From: Oscillospiraceae bacterium
GTDB taxonomy: Bacteria; Bacillota; Clostridia; Oscillospirales; Ruminococcaceae
Assembly (NCBI GenBank): GCA_022800935.1
Contig: JAAWRH010000022.1
Location: 1 to 62,364, forward strand
Reading direction: 5' to 3'
Length of the DNA: 62,364 nt
The number at the start of each line of letters is the position of its first letter. Position 1 is the first letter of the stretch. The notes beneath the pieces were generated by a model, which ran no database searches, was not told the DNA's origin, and saw only the letters and a program-made list of their open reading frames with translations. This document shows positions 1-8,315 of the stretch, piece by piece. The translations under genes were made by a program, and so were the position numbers.

Positions 1-107
<107 letters not shown>

Positions 108-146
108 TCTGTGGGGAGTATCCTTTGGTACTTCCCCACATTATAT

Positions 147-222
147 TCCTCAATAGCTCAGTTGGCAGAGCATGCGGCTGTTAACCGCAGGGTCGTTGGT
201 TCGAGCCCAACTTGGGGAGCCA
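147..222 (+). tRNA. tRNA-Asn (anticodon GTT)
   Basis: A complete cloverleaf is visible. The acceptor TCCTCAA pairs with TTGGGGA, the D-arm contains AGCTCAGTTGGCAGAGC, and the anticodon stem TGCGG/CCGCA encloses CTGTTAA with anticodon GTT. The T-loop is GGTTCGAGCCC, and the 3' CCA is encoded. It lies directly downstream of 5S rRNA, so it is probably co-transcribed with the rRNA operon. Confidence 0.97.
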
Positions 223-224
223 TA

Positions 225-262
225 AGGACAGCATCCATGAAAGTGGGTGTTGTCCTTTTTTA
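225..262 (+). terminator. Rho-independent terminator of the rRNA/tRNA operon
   Basis: GGACAGCATCC pairs with GGGTGTTGTCC across an eight-base loop, with some G-U pairs, and is followed by a run of six T. It sits three bases after the tRNA-Asn CCA end. Confidence 0.85.
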
Positions 263-317
263 TTTGTCTATTTACACCCACGAACCGTAGAGCCGGTAAA
301 ATTTTTTTATGGGAAAC

Positions 318-346
318 TGTAACGAATAGAGCTAATCGCCGTCTAA
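318..346 (+). promoter_or_regulatory. ECF-type promoter of the sigma/anti-sigma operon
   Basis: TGTAAC (318-323) is separated by 16 bases from CGTCTAA (340-346). This matches the TGTAAC/TGAAAC - N16 - CGTC/CGAC pattern of Firmicute extracytoplasmic-function sigma factors such as SigX, SigV and SigM. No sigma-A hexamers are evident. The inference is that the sigma factor encoded at 371 transcribes its own operon. Confidence 0.6.
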
Positions 347-370
347 CCGATTGAAAGCGAGGTGAACGGA

Positions 371-844
371 GTGGACTTCGATAAACTGTACAACACCTAT
401 TACATGAGTGTGTACTCCTACGTCATGACCATTGTAAAAAACGCGCACATGGCGGAGGAGATTACCCAGCAGACATTTTTCAAGGCGCTGAACGGCAAAT
501 TTGATGGAAGGTCGGGTGAATATACTTGGCTGTGCGCCATCGCGAAAAACGCCGCCCTGGACGAGCTGAAGCGTCAATCGAAATTCACAGATTTAAACGA
601 GGATATTCCCTCCCCCAAAAGCGTGGAGCAGACCGCTGAGGATGAGCTGTTCACCCTGGAAATCCACCGGATTCTCCACAATATTGAAGAGCCGTATAAA
701 GAGGTTTTCCAGCTCCGGGTGTTTGGAGAGCTTTCCTTCGCAAAAATAGGGGTCATTTTCGGCAAAACCGAAAACTGGGCACGGATTACATACCATCGGG
801 CAAAATTAAAACTTTTGGAAAGGATTGAACGAAATGGCGAGTAA
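371..844 (+). CDS. ECF RNA polymerase sigma factor
   Basis: This 157-residue protein has the two-domain ECF layout. Sigma region 2 covers residues about 5-70, with the helix YSYVMTIVKNAHMAEEITQQ and the WLCAIAKNAALD core-binding segment. Sigma region 4 covers about 100-155, with an HTH around LSFAKIGVIFGKTENWARI. GTG at 371 is chosen because GAGGTGA at 359-365 is correctly spaced before it, whereas GTG at 362 lies inside that site. The stop overlaps the start of the anti-sigma gene by 11 bases, so the pair is translationally coupled. It binds core RNA polymerase and probably directs a cell-envelope stress regulon; the inducing signal cannot be read from sequence. Confidence 0.9.
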   Translation: MDFDKLYNTYYMSVYSYVMTIVKNAHMAEEITQQTFFKALNGKFDGRSGEYTWLCAIAKNAALDELKRQSKFTDLNEDIPSPKSVEQTAEDELFTLEIHRILHNIEEPYKEVFQLRVFGELSFAKIGVIFGKTENWARITYHRAKLKLLERIERNGE

Positions 845-2012
845 ATATTCCTGCGGTTTGGTACAGGACCTTCTCCCGCTGTACCGGGACAATGTCTGCG
901 GAGACGAAAGCCGCGCTGTCGTAGAAGAACACCTCCAGGAGTGTGCGGAATGCTCCCATATCCTGGAGCAGCTCAACGGAGACAAGATTGAACAGTCGCT
1001 TTCCCTGGAAGCTGGTGCGGTGCTGAAAAATCACCAGAAAAAGGAAAAGCGCATTTCGGCAATATATGGGCTTATCACAGCGGGGATACTGCTTATCCCG
1101 GTAATTGTCTGCCTCATATGCAATCTGGCCATAGGCCATGCCCTGGACTGGTTTTTCATCGTGCTCACTTCGCTGCTGGTGGTCGCCAGCGTCACCGTCG
1201 TTCCCATGCTGGCCACTGAAATGCGGTTCCTCAAGGCGGCGGGGTGCTGTACCCTTTCAACGTTGCTGCTGCTGTTTACCTGCTGCGTATATACCCGTGG
1301 GGACTGGTTCCTTGCGGCGGCGGTCCCGGTGATTTTCGGGCTGTCCCTGCTGCTGATGCCAGCCGTTGTCTGGCAGATACCCCTGCCTGAACCGCTGAAA
1401 AACCGCAAGACCCTCTGTGTTATCCTGTGGGATGTGGCATGGCTGCTGATAATGCTGGCGGTGCTCTGTGTCTATGTAGGAGGGGACTGGTTTTGGACGA
1501 CGGCGGTTCCGGTGATTTTCGGGCTTTCGGTGCTGCTGATGCCGGTCGTTATCCGTCAGATACCCCTCCCAAATCTCCTCCTGAATCACAAGGCGCTGCT
1601 AGTGATGATATGGGATACGCTGTGGCTGTATGGAATCATGTTTTCCAGCTCAAAGTATAGCAGCAGTGAGTTTTACTGGCACAACTCCCTGCTGATTACA
1701 AGCTGGTGCCTGCTGCTGCCTTGGGCTGTCTTCGTAATTATCCGGTATCTCCAGCTACATCCGTTGGCGAAAACGGGGTTGGTTATCCTGGTGACAGGGG
1801 TGTTTTCCGCGACAATCAATGATGCTATCAGGCTGATCCTTCTGCCAGATGGGGCGACGAATGCACCGTCCATTCTGGAGGCAAATCTGTTCCAGTGGAC
1901 GGGTTATCCTCAGACTGACGCCAATGCCCGTGTGCTGACCTTGATTGGTTCGGTTGTGATCGGTGTAATGCTGTTTTTCTTTGGATTGAACGCCGGGAGA
2001 AAGAAAAAATAA
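834..2012 (+). CDS. Membrane anti-sigma factor with N-terminal zf-HC2 domain
   Basis: The protein has 392 residues. Residues about 8-45 form a zf-HC2/ZAS domain with the H-x3-C-x2-C signature (EEHLQECAECS), which binds the partner sigma factor. The rest is very hydrophobic, with about nine membrane segments and a Lys-rich end. Two adjacent membrane stretches are near copies of each other, 61 residues apart. ATG at 834 is used because it overlaps the sigma stop and follows AAAGGA. By family, it should hold the sigma factor inactive at the membrane until a stimulus arrives. The long polytopic C-terminal part is unusual compared with single-pass anti-sigma factors and may be the sensor (inference). 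Confidence 0.82.
   Translation: MASKYSCGLVQDLLPLYRDNVCGDESRAVVEEHLQECAECSHILEQLNGDKIEQSLSLEAGAVLKNHQKKEKRISAIYGLITAGILLIPVIVCLICNLAIGHALDWFFIVLTSLLVVASVTVVPMLATEMRFLKAAGCCTLSTLLLLFTCCVYTRGDWFLAAAVPVIFGLSLLLMPAVVWQIPLPEPLKNRKTLCVILWDVAWLLIMLAVLCVYVGGDWFWTTAVPVIFGLSVLLMPVVIRQIPLPNLLLNHKALLVMIWDTLWLYGIMFSSSKYSSSEFYWHNSLLITSWCLLLPWAVFVIIRYLQLHPLAKTGLVILVTGVFSATINDAIRLILLPDGATNAPSILEANLFQWTGYPQTDANARVLTLIGSVVIGVMLFFFGLNAGRKKK
1301..1577 (+). repeat. Tandem in-frame duplication inside the anti-sigma gene
   Basis: A block starting GGACTGGTT at 1301 recurs at 1484, exactly 183 bases or 61 codons later. Each copy encodes GDWF...VPVIFGLS.LLMP.V..QIPLP. The duplication adds a pair of membrane segments. 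Confidence 0.85.
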
Positions 2013-2035
2013 ATACCGTGCGTAAGTCGCATAAA

Positions 2036-2073
2036 AGCCCGTCCTTTGAGAGAAATTCCCTGGAGGACGGGCT
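2036..2073 (+). terminator. Probable terminator after the sigma/anti-sigma operon
   Basis: AGCCCGTCCT pairs perfectly with AGGACGGGCT. The following GCGTTTC is only weakly T-rich, so efficiency is uncertain. Confidence 0.6.
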
Positions 2074-2137
2074 GCGTTTCATCGAAAAAATAAAAGATAT
2101 CCTCAAACTTTAGAGGATGAATCCCATGAGATATTTG

Positions 2138-2166
2138 TTGCAATTTTACTAGGTAAAAGATATAAT
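2138..2166 (+). promoter_or_regulatory. Sigma-A promoter of the GNAT gene
   Basis: TTGCAA (2138-2143) and TATAAT (2161-2166) are separated by 17 bases, 31 bases before the GTG start at 2197. Confidence 0.75.
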
Positions 2167-2196
2167 GGGTTTATCAAAATAATAGGAGGCATCACC

Positions 2197-2763
2197 GTGA
2201 ACCATCAGGGCACAAAGACCATCGAAACAGATCGGCTTATCCTGAGAAAATTCATCCCAGCGGATGTAAGACCTGCTTTCCAAAACTGGTGCAGCGACGA
2301 TCAGGTGACAAAATTCCTGACCTGGCCGACCCATAAGGATGTTGCTGTAACGGAAATGGTCATAAACGACTGGATCAGCAGATACAGCGAAAAAACATTT
2401 TATCAATGGGCAATTGTTTATAAGGAAATCAATGAACCAATCGGTTCTATTTCTGTTGTCGAAATGGATGAAAAATCCCAAAAGGTTCATGTCGGCTACT
2501 GCATCGGCAGAAAATGGTGGCATCAGGGAATCACCAGCGAGGCATTTTCCGCGGTCATCCGCTTCCTGTTTGATGAGGTAAAAACAAACAGGATCGAGGC
2601 CCGCCACGATTCCAACAACCCCAATTCTGGAAAGGTTATGGAAAAGTGCGGCCTGAAATATGAGGGGACTTTAAGAATGGCAGACTGGAATAACCAGGGG
2701 ATTGTTGATGCCTGTATGTATGGGCTTTTGGCGGAGGATTATTATCGCCATATTGCTCGATAA
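2197..2763 (+). CDS. GNAT N-acetyltransferase, RimJ/RimL type
   Basis: This 188-residue protein begins with the RimJ/RimL-type strand TDRLILRKFIPAD. It carries the acetyl-CoA pyrophosphate loop as GRKWWHQGITSEA near residues 107-119, and later the family pattern ARHDSNNPNSGKVMEKCGL, where N-x-x-S followed by E-K-x-G-F/L is typical. It should transfer acetyl from acetyl-CoA to an amine; RimJ/RimL relatives act on ribosomal protein N-termini or on small toxic amines, and the substrate here is unknown. GTG at 2197 is supported by AGGAGG at 2184-2189. It is monocistronic with its own promoter. Confidence 0.88.
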   Translation: MNHQGTKTIETDRLILRKFIPADVRPAFQNWCSDDQVTKFLTWPTHKDVAVTEMVINDWISRYSEKTFYQWAIVYKEINEPIGSISVVEMDEKSQKVHVGYCIGRKWWHQGITSEAFSAVIRFLFDEVKTNRIEARHDSNNPNSGKVMEKCGLKYEGTLRMADWNNQGIVDACMYGLLAEDYYRHIAR

Positions 2764-2791
2764 TGATATAAAAGGGATAACTGCTTGTTGT

Positions 2792-3004
2792 ATGGAAACG
2801 ATCAATAAAATACGTTATACAATGCAGCAGATCGGAATTCCAGCAGATGATATTCAATACCTTGCTTCAGGTGATGACAGCGATACATTTCTATGTAACC
2901 AGAAGTATGTAGCTAAAATTCCAAAGTACAGGGAAACAGAGACTGCACAGCAGAAAAGATGTCGGGCTTTTTCAAAAAGGGATGTATCATTTGTCGTCTA
3001 TTGA
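2792..3004 (+). pseudogene. Relic of an aminoglycoside-phosphotransferase-like gene
   Basis: The reading frame from ATG 2792 resembles the N-terminal lobe of APH(2'')-like kinases. It has a helix followed by IQYLASGDDSDTFLCNQKYV (Gly-rich strand), then AKIPK with the ATP-anchoring Lys, then an AQQ motif. After about 55 residues the likeness is lost and the frame ends at 70 residues, whereas intact members have about 300. No catalytic HGD/DFD part exists downstream. The remainder is probably deleted or scrambled into the AT-rich stretch that follows. Confidence 0.55.
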
Positions 3005-3285
3005 TCCATATACCTTTTTTTAAATGGACAGTTTATATGAATTGGTATATATTTAATATAATAGGTCAGCTTATGTTATAAACAACATATTTTTGTATAA
3101 ATTTTACAAAAATATATATGTTATTTATTTTCAAATCAGTTTTAAATTGCTATATATTACAGGATGACTGTATTAAAAATGCTAATTAATAATATTTTAA
3201 GCATATTTCACAAATCTAGCCCCATTGAATTTTATAGGCCAACATGGTAACATTTATGTAATCATGATTAAAGGAGTGTTTTCCC
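3005..3285. other. AT-rich intergenic stretch
   Basis: About 280 bases are far richer in A and T than the surrounding DNA. No open frame, RNA gene or hairpin terminator was recognised. The base composition and the adjoining kinase relic suggest decayed, horizontally acquired DNA. The promoter of the following reductase gene must lie in its last part, but no convincing hexamer pair was found. Confidence 0.6.
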
Positions 3286-4026
3286 ATGAAAACAGCAATT
3301 ATCACAGGCGGTTCCCGTGGAATCGGCGAAGCCATGACCCTGAAATTGGGTGAAATGGGTTATAATGTAGTGATCAACTATCGTTCCGATTCCTCAAAAG
3401 CGCTTACTGAAAAGGTTATCGGCACATTAAAGGAGCGCTATGGCGTAGAGGGCTTTGCGGTACAGGCTGACGTTTCCAAGTATGAGGACTGCGAAAAACT
3501 GGTGAAAGCCGCTGTCGAGAAATTCGGAGAGAAAATTGGCGTGCTGGTCAACAATGCTGGTATCACTAACAACGCCGCTTTCTGTGACCTTCCCCGCGAA
3601 AAATATATGGCTGTCCTGGAAACAAACCTGATCAGCGCTTTCCATATGTGCCATTTTGTCGTCCCCTATATGGTAAAAGCCCAAGAAGGCTGCGTGATTA
3701 ACACATCCTCCATCGGCGGGCTGATGGGTGTTGCAAATCAGGCTGATTACTGTGCCTCCAAAGCGGGCCTGATTGGTATGACCAGGGCGCTGGCTATGGA
3801 ATTCGGCAAGCAGCATATCCGCTTTAACTGCATCTGTCCCGGTATGATCTGGACAGATATGCTCCGCAGCGTCAACCAGGATGAAGTTGCAGCCCTGAAA
3901 ATGGGTATCCCTATGGGTGAAATTGGCGATGTGGAAGATATTGCTGTTGCTATGGAATTCCTGATTAAAGATAAGTATATGACCGGTCAATATGTTTCCC
4001 CCAATGGCGGGATCTATATGCCTTAA
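3286..4026 (+). CDS. Short-chain dehydrogenase/reductase, FabG-like
   Basis: The 246-residue protein has the full classical SDR set: the NAD(P) loop TGGSRGIG (7-14), NNAG (89-92), catalytic Ser near 141-142, and the YCASK pair Tyr155/Lys159. NYRS after the second strand suggests a preference for NADPH. Members reduce 3-oxoacyl-ACP, acetoacetyl-CoA or other carbonyls. The gene stands alone, with no fatty-acid or PHB genes nearby, so the substrate is open. AAAGGAG precedes the ATG. It converges with the MFS gene on a shared terminator. Confidence 0.85.
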   Translation: MKTAIITGGSRGIGEAMTLKLGEMGYNVVINYRSDSSKALTEKVIGTLKERYGVEGFAVQADVSKYEDCEKLVKAAVEKFGEKIGVLVNNAGITNNAAFCDLPREKYMAVLETNLISAFHMCHFVVPYMVKAQEGCVINTSSIGGLMGVANQADYCASKAGLIGMTRALAMEFGKQHIRFNCICPGMIWTDMLRSVNQDEVAALKMGIPMGEIGDVEDIAVAMEFLIKDKYMTGQYVSPNGGIYMP

Positions 4027-4050
4027 TATTTTTTCACGCAAGAAAATTCG

Positions 4051-4118
4051 CGCAATAGCAAAAGCAGGGAGCAGCACCCAAAGGAAAATGGGTGCCGCTC
4101 CTTACTTTTGTTATTGCG
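4051..4118. terminator. Long bidirectional terminator between convergent genes
   Basis: CGCAATAGCAAAAG (4051-4064) pairs with CTTTTGTTATTGCG (4105-4118) with one mismatch. Inside it lies the stem GGAGCAGCACCCA/TGGGTGCCGCTCC. It serves the reductase gene on the plus strand and the transporter gene on the minus strand. Confidence 0.85.
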
Positions 4119-4121
4119 TGC

Positions 4122-5318
4122 CTATGCTTTGGATATCTTTTTATCCTTCCGCAACCCTTTCAGTATTAGCAGCGATGCAATTAACACCAACGGGAAAATA
4201 CATCCCGCCAACATTCCCCTTTGCAGGTTGTTCCCCGCGTTCTGTGTAATATTGCCGACCAGGCTCGGCCCGAATGCGCCGCCCAAATCCCCCGCCATGG
4301 CCAGCAGGGCAAACATCGCCGTTCCCCCGGCGGGCAGCCGCCCCGAACAGATGCTGATGGTCCCCGGCCACATAATGCCAACCGAGAAACCGCACAGAAT
4401 GCAGCCTGCCAATCCAATCATAGGGGAGCTTGACAGAGAAGCCGCAATGTAACAGACCAGGCAGAGGCCGCCGGACCCCAGCATGAATTTTGTCAAATCC
4501 AGCCTGTCACCGTACTTTCCGTAAATGACGCGGCTGATGCCCATCATCACGGCAAACATACAGGGGCCCGCCAGGTCCCCCGCCGACTTTGAAAGGCCCA
4601 GGGCTGATTCGGCATAGGCGGAGGCCCACTGGGACATGGACAACTCGGAGGCACCGGAACAGACCATCAGGATAATGGAAATCCAGAACAGCGGGATGCG
4701 GAGCAGCGTGCCTGCCCCCATACCCTTGCCGTCGCCGGTGAGGGTTTCAATGGGGCACACCATAAAGTTGTAAACATTGTAAAGGGGAATGACCGCCCAG
4801 ATACAGGCGAGCCATTTCCAGTTCCCGATGCCAAAGACGGCAAAGAAAAGGGTGGATACCAGTATCACCCCTACCGAACCCCAGCAGTAGAAGGAGTGGA
4901 GCAGGCTCATGACGGCCTCCTTGTGGTCAAAGGGGCAGGCCTCTACAATAGGGCTGCACAGCACCTCTATTAGGCCGCTGCCGATGGCGTAAACAATGAC
5001 GCTTATGAGAATTCCAATAAAAGGGTCTGGCAAAAGCTCCGGCAGAAACGCAAGCCCGATAAGGCCAAGGGCCGAAAACAATTCCGAAGCGACGACGCAT
5101 TTGCGGTAGCCTATCCGGTCCGCAAAGCGGGCGCATAAAATATCTACAATCAACTGGGTAAAAAAGAATGTTCCGGAAATAAGGGCGATCTTTCCCAGGG
5201 GAATGTTGTAATCATGATGAAAGGTCAAAAAAAGCAGCGGCGCGAAATTTGCCGCGATTGCCTGCGTGATAAAGCCCAGGTAACAGGCCGTCAAGGTCTT
5301 TTTGTAGTTTTTAGCCAT
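4122..5318 (-). CDS. Major facilitator superfamily transporter
   Basis: This 398-residue protein has about 12 predicted membrane helices. Between helices 2 and 3 the motif-A-like loop LCARFADRIGYRKC matches the MFS G-x3-D-R-x-G-R/K-R signature. It resembles the FucP/sugar-transporter-like branch rather than drug exporters, but the substrate cannot be assigned. GGGAG precedes the ATG. Its promoter (5357-5384) is overlapped by an inverted repeat, implying control by a DNA-binding repressor not encoded next to it. Confidence 0.85.
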   Translation of the reverse strand: MAKNYKKTLTACYLGFITQAIAANFAPLLFLTFHHDYNIPLGKIALISGTFFFTQLIVDILCARFADRIGYRKCVVASELFSALGLIGLAFLPELLPDPFIGILISVIVYAIGSGLIEVLCSPIVEACPFDHKEAVMSLLHSFYCWGSVGVILVSTLFFAVFGIGNWKWLACIWAVIPLYNVYNFMVCPIETLTGDGKGMGAGTLLRIPLFWISIILMVCSGASELSMSQWASAYAESALGLSKSAGDLAGPCMFAVMMGISRVIYGKYGDRLDLTKFMLGSGGLCLVCYIAASLSSSPMIGLAGCILCGFSVGIMWPGTISICSGRLPAGGTAMFALLAMAGDLGGAFGPSLVGNITQNAGNNLQRGMLAGCIFPLVLIASLLILKGLRKDKKISKA

Positions 5319-5356
5319 GTTGCGTTGACTCCCTTTCGGCGGTATTCTATAATGGA

Positions 5357-5384
5357 ATTATATCATATGGACATTTGATATCAA
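5357..5384 (-). promoter_or_regulatory. Minus-strand promoter with overlapping palindrome
   Basis: Read on the minus strand, TTGATA (5384-5379), 16 bases and TATAAT (5362-5357) form a sigma-A promoter for the MFS gene. The inverted repeat ATATCA-N10-TGATAT (5360-5381) spans from the -35 to the -10 element, an arrangement typical of a repressor operator. Confidence 0.6.
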
Positions 5385-5433
5385 TACACTATTTTACAAA
5401 ATTTTTATAATATCAATGCGGCTGGGGGCTTCT

Positions 5434-6129
5434 ATGAAAATCAATAACAGTGTGGGTTATCCCGTTATGCCTGGACGGAACAGGAGAATGCTTCACAGGG
5501 CAGTAAAGGCGTTTAAAAGATTTCAAAGGCGGCGCTATCCACATATTACCGAGGAGAACGATAACGGCGAATGGGTATTTGGAGGGCCGTTTGACCGGCT
5601 CTGCAAGGCATATATGGCAGTAATTGAGCAATATGATCCAGGGACACCAGTGCCGGAAACATTAATAAGGGATATGCTGTATGTCATCGCCAGGGACAGC
5701 GAATGTTCTCATCTTTTAAAGGCAACTTTGAAATATCCGCAGTGGTTTGAAAAACTGTGCCCATACAGCGTCAATACCCGTTATTATAATGTGCGGTGGC
5801 AGTTTGCGGAACAGCTTGGCGGCTATCATGGGAACAGCAATATCAAACATCTTCTTTTCTGTTTTATTGAATCGGGGGACGAGTATACCGAACGAATGGC
5901 TTTACAGTCCATGTGTGAGCATTTCCCGGAACGTGCGGAGGAATACGCGGTGAAATTCTGGGACAGGAACATCTATGAGCAGGACGAGTACCAGAAGATT
6001 ATGGCGCTTTACGTTCTGCACCGGATAAAATCCCCACTGCTGGGAATCTATATTGAAAAATCCTATCAGATGGATTATCGTTATTTGAAGGAATGGGCGG
6101 ATAAATACAAAAACGAAGCGGGCCTGTGA
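5434..6129 (+). CDS. Uncharacterised helical protein
   Basis: I do not recognise this 231-residue protein. It has no signal peptide or membrane segment. It begins with a basic segment (RNRRMLHRAVKAFKRFQRRR), and the rest looks mainly alpha-helical, with Trp/Tyr-rich amphipathic stretches that could form HEAT-like repeats. ATG 5434 is preferred over 5416 because GGGGGC lies just before it and nothing ribosome-like precedes 5416. A -10-like TATAAT lies at 5406-5411, without a clear -35. The stop lies inside the terminator stem at 6118-6154. Confidence 0.7.
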   Translation: MKINNSVGYPVMPGRNRRMLHRAVKAFKRFQRRRYPHITEENDNGEWVFGGPFDRLCKAYMAVIEQYDPGTPVPETLIRDMLYVIARDSECSHLLKATLKYPQWFEKLCPYSVNTRYYNVRWQFAEQLGGYHGNSNIKHLLFCFIESGDEYTERMALQSMCEHFPERAEEYAVKFWDRNIYEQDEYQKIMALYVLHRIKSPLLGIYIEKSYQMDYRYLKEWADKYKNEAGL

Positions 6130-6158
6130 AGGGAGAAACTCTTCACAGGCCCGCTTTT
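6118..6158 (+). terminator. Strong terminator overlapping the stop of the helical protein gene
   Basis: GCGGGCCTGTGAAG pairs perfectly with CTTCACAGGCCCGC and is followed by TTTT. A second small hairpin (ATCTTCC/GGAAGAT) follows at about 6168-6192. From there to 6380 nothing else was recognised. Confidence 0.9.
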
Positions 6159-6381
6159 GACATAAAAAATCTTCCCTTTTTCAAAGGAAGATGAGCAAAA
6201 AACATATCTAAAATCTCATCAGGCGCAAATCCATACACACACCCTGGTTTTCAGTCCAGATTGTATATATACTCTACCATAAAACCATTGGAATGTCAAG
6301 GATTTTTGAGAAAAAAGCTGATTTCAGGCTGATTCCTCTGGGTATATTTCAGAGAAGCATCCAGTCAGGGCAAAAAGGAGA

Positions 6382-6411
6382 TTGTATCGGTACTTCCCTG
6401 TCTGCTATAAT
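6382..6411 (+). promoter_or_regulatory. Promoter of the kinase-methyltransferase-HAD operon
   Basis: TTGTAT (6382-6387) and TATAAT (6406-6411) are 18 bases apart, 44 bases before the ATG at 6456. Confidence 0.65.
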
Positions 6412-6455
6412 GGAGAAACCTTAAACCAGATTCAGAAAGGGACAGGTGAAAGCAT

Positions 6456-7385
6456 ATGCAGGATTTCAAAGAGGAATTGTTGTTTTCCAAAATCCGGGAA
6501 CAGTACCCGGCGGCATCCTTTGAGCCCATCAACAAGGGCTGGTCTGTGGACATCAAATACTGTATGACCGCTTCCGACGGGACAAGGTATCTCATCCGGT
6601 TTACCCCTGAAGAAAAGAGCGGGAAGCGGGAGAGCATGTTCCAAATGCAGCAAAAGGCCGCTGCCCTTGGAATCCCCATGTGCGAGCCGGTGGCCTTTGA
6701 CAGGTGCGAACAGGGGGTATATACTATCCAGACCTGGATCGACGGCAAGGACGCGGAGCAGGTCATCCCCCGTCTCCCCGAAGCGGAGCAGTACGCCTAT
6801 GGCCTGGACGCGGGGCGGATACTCCGGAAAATTCACTCCATCCCCGCCCCAGAAGACTGCCCGGATTGGGAACCCCGCTTTAATCGGAAGATAGACCGGA
6901 ATATCAAAAGGTATCAGGAATGCCCCATCCACTTTGAGGGCGCGGAAAATATTATCGCTTATATAGAAGAAAACCGCCACTTGTTGGCGAAAAGGCCCCA
7001 GTCCTATCAGCACGGCGATTACCATATCGGAAATATGATGATTGAAAAGGGCAAGCTGGTCATTATTGACTTTGACCGCTATGATTTCGGGGACCCATGG
7101 GAGGAGTTCAACCGGATTGTCTGGTGCGCTCAGGCGGCCCCCCGGTTTGCGTCCGGCATGGTGGACGGATATTTTGACGGCAAGGTGCCGGTGGAATTCT
7201 GGAAGCTGCTGGCGCTGTATATCAGCAGCAATATGCTCTCCTCTGTCCCGTGGGCGATTCCCTTTGGGGATAAGGAAATACAAACCATGCTGAACCAGGC
7301 AAAGGATGTGCTTGGCTGGTATGACAATATGAGGAATCCGGTTCCGGTGTGGTATTACAGGAATCAGGAGCATATTGGTAAATAG
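6456..7385 (+). CDS. Aminoglycoside/choline-type small-molecule kinase (APH family)
   Basis: This 309-residue protein has the APH/choline-kinase fold. A Gly-poor N-lobe contains YLIRF with the ATP-binding Arg/Lys strand. The catalytic loop is QHGDYHIGNMM near residue 187, and the metal-binding IDFDRYDFGDPWEEF lies near 205-220. It should phosphorylate a hydroxyl of a small molecule using ATP or GTP; members include resistance kinases and choline/homoserine kinases. It is the first gene of a three-gene operon with a methyltransferase and a HAD phosphatase, which suggests modification of one small substrate. Whether it confers drug resistance cannot be told from sequence. Confidence 0.85.
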   Translation: MQDFKEELLFSKIREQYPAASFEPINKGWSVDIKYCMTASDGTRYLIRFTPEEKSGKRESMFQMQQKAAALGIPMCEPVAFDRCEQGVYTIQTWIDGKDAEQVIPRLPEAEQYAYGLDAGRILRKIHSIPAPEDCPDWEPRFNRKIDRNIKRYQECPIHFEGAENIIAYIEENRHLLAKRPQSYQHGDYHIGNMMIEKGKLVIIDFDRYDFGDPWEEFNRIVWCAQAAPRFASGMVDGYFDGKVPVEFWKLLALYISSNMLSSVPWAIPFGDKEIQTMLNQAKDVLGWYDNMRNPVPVWYYRNQEHIGK

Positions 7386-7406
7386 TTGAAAAGATGGAGG
7401 GCAAAA

Positions 7407-8291
7407 ATGAATACCTATTGGTCAACCTATGTTCAGACGACAGAGGAACTCTATCTGTCCCGTTCCTTAAAGTTCCATCGGGGAAACATAGGCAGATGGA
7501 TAGAAGCTATGGGTCTGCGGGATGGGATGAACATCCTTGAGGTGGGCTGCGCCGGAGGGCTTCTTTGCCATCGGTTAAAGGAATGTCTGCCAAACGCGGA
7601 AATCACGGGCCTGGACCTTGATACCAGACACATCAGCTATGCCAAGAAAAAAGCGGAGGAATTAAACCTTCCATGTCATTTTATCGCAGGGGACGTGGTA
7701 AAGCTGCCCTTTGGGAATAACACATTCGACGTGTGTTATTCCCACACGGTGATGAACTTCTGTGAGCCGGAAAAATTTGTAGGAGAACAACATCGGGTGC
7801 TGAAACCCGGCGGCAGGATGATTGTCATGGACGTTTACAACAGAGGTTCCAAGCCGGAGGAATGGATTCCAACCGATCATTGTGAAGAAAAGGAATTGTT
7901 TGATAAGCTCTGGGCAGCGGCGGCAGACAACCCCAACAGCCACATCAGACGGTATGAAAACCGGACAGAAAAATATTTTGCCTATCTTGTGGACCAGGGA
8001 TTTCACAACATCACCATTGACGCAATGGCCACAGTCAACTATGCCCCAGACTGCGATAATGTTGACGATGAAATGGCACAGGCCCAAATCAATAATGACA
8101 GGATGTCGGAGCTCAGCAGCGTGGAGAAGGCATATAAAATGGCTCCCAACGCCTTAGACGAAAGAGAATATCAAACGCTGCTGGATATGGTTCACCGCAG
8201 ATACGACAGGAAAATTCAGGCGTACCTCAGTGGAAACAAAAGCTGGGAATTCCGCATTGTGACAACGGTGATCATCAGCGGTACAAAATAG
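7407..8291 (+). CDS. Class I SAM-dependent methyltransferase
   Basis: The 294-residue protein has the SAM-binding motif I ILEVGCAGG near residue 40, an acidic end of strand 2 (GLDLDT), and the motif-IV/post-motif region DVCYSHTVMNF followed by RVLKPGGRMIVMDV. These are typical of small-molecule methyltransferases of the Methyltransf_11/25 type. ATG 7407 follows GGAGG at 7396-7400; the in-frame TTG at 7386 has no site. The gap from the kinase is 21 bases and to the HAD gene 24 bases, consistent with one operon. The substrate is unknown. Confidence 0.87.
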   Translation: MNTYWSTYVQTTEELYLSRSLKFHRGNIGRWIEAMGLRDGMNILEVGCAGGLLCHRLKECLPNAEITGLDLDTRHISYAKKKAEELNLPCHFIAGDVVKLPFGNNTFDVCYSHTVMNFCEPEKFVGEQHRVLKPGGRMIVMDVYNRGSKPEEWIPTDHCEEKELFDKLWAAAADNPNSHIRRYENRTEKYFAYLVDQGFHNITIDAMATVNYAPDCDNVDDEMAQAQINNDRMSELSSVEKAYKMAPNALDEREYQTLLDMVHRRYDRKIQAYLSGNKSWEFRIVTTVIISGTK

Positions 8292-8315
8292 CATTCGCCA
8301 AAAGGAGAAGGTAAT

